From: Microcaldota archaeon
Lineage (GTDB): Archaea > Micrarchaeota > Micrarchaeia > Burarchaeales > JACQQB01
Assembly: GCA_016207225.1 (NCBI GenBank)
Contig: JACQQB010000130.1
Location: 1-6,730 of the forward strand
Reading direction: 5' to 3'
Length of the DNA: 6,730 bases
Part shown: positions 5,214-6,730 of the stretch, in pieces
Layout of the letters: the number at the start of each line of letters is the position of its first letter
Position numbering within the stretch: the stretch's first letter is position 1
Made by a program: the position numbers and the translations under genes
Notes under the pieces: generated by a model
Told to the model about the DNA's origin: nothing
Seen by the model: only the letters and a program-made list of their open reading frames with translations
The model's database searches: none

Positions 5214-6278
5214 CTACTGGCTAAGTAGCTGGGCTGCTCTTTTAGCTACCACATCTCCTACTTCCATGGTCTTTGCCTTTCCGCCCAAGTCCTTTGGCAA
5301 TACTTTTCCTTCTTTCAATATTTGTGCAACAGCATTTTCTACTGCATCTGCAGCTTTCTGCTCACCAATCTCCTCAAGCATCATTGAACCAGCGAGAATA
5401 CAAGCGATCGGGTTTATCACATTCATACCAGTATATTTTGGAGCACTCCCATGTATCGGCTCAAACATACTAACTCCTTCTGGGTTAATATTCCCTCCAG
5501 GAGCCAAGCCCATACCTCCTTGTATTGCTGCAGCCAAATCAGTAATTATATCTCCAAACATATTAGGAACAACTATGACCTGGTACCACTCAGGCTTCCT
5601 GACAAACCACTGTGTAATCGCATCTACAAAACTATACTCTGTCTCAACATTCGGATAATCCTTTGCAACTTCCGCAAAAACCCTTCTCCAAAGCCCGTAT
5701 ACATGGGTTAAAACATTTGCCTTGTCACACATCGTTACCCTGTTTCTCTTTTTTCTTTTTGCCAGCTCGAAAGCATACTTTATTGCCCTCCTGCAGCCTT
5801 TCCTTGTCGCTATTCCGATCTGGTAGGCACTCTCCTCCTCAAAGCCCTCCCTGAAAGTGCCTCCTATCCCTACATAAAAATCCTCAGTGTTCTCTCTGAC
5901 AACATAAAAATCAACATCCTTCGGACCTTTATTAGCCAAAGGACACGGTACATTGTCATACAACTTCACAGGCCTCAAGTTGATGTATTGGTCCAAGGCG
6001 AACCTTAACTTCAACAGCAAGCCCTGCTCTATTATCCCGGGCTTCAACTCAGGATGACCAATAGCACCCAAATAAATAGCATCCAATTTTCTCATTTCCT
6101 CTATCGCGTGGTCTGGTAAAATTTCACCAGTCTTCAAATAATGTGCCCCACTATATGGATAATCCACCCAGTCAATTCCAAAACCTTTGGAAACAGCTTC
6201 TACAACTTTTTTACCTTCATTAAGTACTTCTGGGCCTATCCCGTCTCCACCTATGGCCCCAATTTTGTATTTCTTCAT
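5214..6278 (-). CDS. Beta-decarboxylating dehydrogenase, 3-isopropylmalate/tartrate/D-malate dehydrogenase group
   Basis: A 354-residue full-length member of the isocitrate/isopropylmalate dehydrogenase family, which oxidises a 2-hydroxyacid and removes the beta-carboxylate using Mg2+ or Mn2+ and NAD(P). Seen: GGDGIGPEV (10-18), substrate Args in LLLKLRF (87-93, Arg92) and YINLRP (98-103, Arg102), VVRENTEDFY (126-135, Arg128 and Tyr135), CDKAN (184-188, Lys186), metal-binding VDA (Asp219) and FGDIITDLA (241-249, Asp243 and Asp247), and the cofactor loop EPIHGSAPKYTG (273-284). The LLLKLRF..DQYINLRPVKL segment and PCPL (111-114) resemble LeuB-like and tartrate/D-malate enzymes, not isocitrate dehydrogenase, which has Ser and Asn there. 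Lys281-Tyr282 instead match the NADP-type pair of E. coli isocitrate dehydrogenase. No leuC or leuD gene is near, so a role in leucine synthesis is likely but unproven. It starts 4 bases after the phosphoribosyltransferase gene. Confidence 0.88.
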   Translation of the reverse strand: MKKYKIGAIGGDGIGPEVLNEGKKVVEAVSKGFGIDWVDYPYSGAHYLKTGEILPDHAIEEMRKLDAIYLGAIGHPELKPGIIEQGLLLKLRFALDQYINLRPVKLYDNVPCPLANKGPKDVDFYVVRENTEDFYVGIGGTFREGFEEESAYQIGIATRKGCRRAIKYAFELAKRKKRNRVTMCDKANVLTHVYGLWRRVFAEVAKDYPNVETEYSFVDAITQWFVRKPEWYQVIVVPNMFGDIITDLAAAIQGGMGLAPGGNINPEGVSMFEPIHGSAPKYTGMNVINPIACILAGSMMLEEIGEQKAADAVENAVAQILKEGKVLPKDLGGKAKTMEVGDVVAKRAAQLLSQ

Positions 6279-6281
6279 AAA

Positions 6282-6286
6282 ATCAC
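6282..6286 (-). promoter_or_regulatory. Shine-Dalgarno site of the dehydrogenase gene
   Basis: GTGAT on the minus strand, 3 bases before ATG 6278 and overlapping the stop codon of the phosphoribosyltransferase gene. The short spacing equals that of the glycine-zipper gene, which supports both starts. Confidence 0.55.
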
Positions 6287-6730
6287 AACTCTAATAACTT
6301 ATAGATAATCTCCTTCCCAATACCAGTTTTTTCCAGATTCTCCCCTTTTTCCTTCAATTCTTCCAAGCTTTCTTTCCTCATCCATGGATAAATGACCCAT
6401 TTCTTAGTCTCTTCCACATAATAATCTGGCTTCAGAACACTCCATGGCTTATAATGCAAAACTGCTATCTTAACTTTGCTAGCACCTTTTTTATAAATAT
6501 ACTCTTTAGCATTTTTTAACGTTACACCCGTGTCTGCAACATCATCCACGATCAAAACATTCTTTCCTTTCAAATCCACTGTTACAGGCTGCGTAATCTT
6601 GGGCTTTTTTCCAACCTTGGCTATCCCAGTATAATACTCAATTCTCAATGTTGCCAAAGTTTTTAACGGGCCCAAATAATCTGCCAGGTAGCACGCAGGC
6701 ACCAAGCCTCCTCTCCCTATTCCCACTATC
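6283..6730 (-). CDS. Purine phosphoribosyltransferase, COG2236-type (5' partial)
   Basis: The reading frame runs off the right edge. The GTG at 6726 encodes the Val of IVGIGRGGLVPA, an internal motif that normally follows some tens of residues, so it is not a start. About 148 C-terminal residues are seen. Counting from that Val: GRGGLVPA (4-11) near the pyrophosphate-binding loop, the PRPP motif VLIVDDVADTGVTL (57-70) with its two acidic residues, and a tail with PDYYVEETKKWVIYPW. That tail is typical of archaeal and bacterial COG2236 hypoxanthine/xanthine/guanine phosphoribosyltransferases, which join a free purine to PRPP to make IMP, XMP or GMP. The exact base cannot be read. The stop lies 4 bases before the dehydrogenase gene, so the two are probably co-transcribed. 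Hypoxanthine from the SAM-salvage operon at the other end of the window would be a fitting substrate (inference). Confidence 0.85.
   Translation of the reverse strand, partial: IVGIGRGGLVPACYLADYLGPLKTLATLRIEYYTGIAKVGKKPKITQPVTVDLKGKNVLIVDDVADTGVTLKNAKEYIYKKGASKVKIAVLHYKPWSVLKPDYYVEETKKWVIYPWMRKESLEELKEKGENLEKTGIGKEIIYKLLEL

Noticed and set aside
5266..5658. 130-codon open frame on the plus strand
   Set aside because: It is antisense to the conserved dehydrogenase, without SD or recognisable protein features.
5214..6278. Isocitrate dehydrogenase as the identity of the dehydrogenase
   Set aside because: The substrate loop has LLLKLRF rather than the Ser/Asn-containing isocitrate motif, although the Lys-Tyr cofactor pair is shared.
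6724..6726. GTG 6726 as the start of the phosphoribosyltransferase
   Set aside because: It encodes the Val of the internal motif IVGIGRGGLVPA; the true start is beyond the window.

Overview
The window looks like chromosomal DNA from an archaeon, probably a euryarchaeal or DPANN-type lineage; I cannot place it more precisely. The signs are archaeal-type protein families (a SAH hydrolase ending in the SWxEGT signature, a methylthioinosine phosphorylase like that of Methanocaldococcus, a COG2236-type purine phosphoribosyltransferase), Shine-Dalgarno sites of the GGAGG and GGTGAT form, AT-rich TATA-like boxes, heavy AGG/AGA and ATA codon use, and T-tract rather than hairpin termination. Genes are packed tightly, with ATGA overlaps and gaps of 0 to 4 bases. 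I see no tRNA, rRNA, CRISPR array or mobile element.

Plus strand, 1-2656: a three-gene operon for recycling the by-products of S-adenosylmethionine (SAM). It starts with the 3' half of an MTA/SAH deaminase (cut by the left edge). Next is a purine nucleoside phosphorylase whose base-binding site has the Asn of 6-oxopurine enzymes, so methylthioinosine or inosine is the likely substrate. Last is an adenosylhomocysteinase-family enzyme with an HLEKKT active-site motif, which suggests S-inosylhomocysteine as substrate. Together they describe a deamination-first route: MTA to methylthioinosine to hypoxanthine plus methylthioribose-1-phosphate, and SAH to S-inosylhomocysteine to inosine plus homocysteine.

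Minus strand, 2657-4563: a TATA-like box drives a TyrA-type prephenate dehydrogenase with a long C-terminal extension. The extension appears to end in an FDX-ACB domain, normally the tRNA anticodon-binding end of phenylalanyl-tRNA synthetase beta. The gene overlaps by ATGA with a six-helix DUF1405-like membrane protein, whose stop codon directly abuts the stop of the SAH hydrolase gene.

Minus strand, 4577-5161: a lone glycine-zipper membrane protein of unknown function with its own SD, TATA-like box and a perfect 20-bp palindrome upstream, a good candidate operator.

Minus strand, 5214-6730: a phosphoribosyltransferase (cut by the right edge) followed after 4 bases by a beta-decarboxylating dehydrogenase of the isopropylmalate/tartrate/D-malate group. 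The phosphoribosyltransferase could convert hypoxanthine from the SAM-salvage operon into IMP, so the two ends of the window may be linked metabolically although they are separate transcription units.
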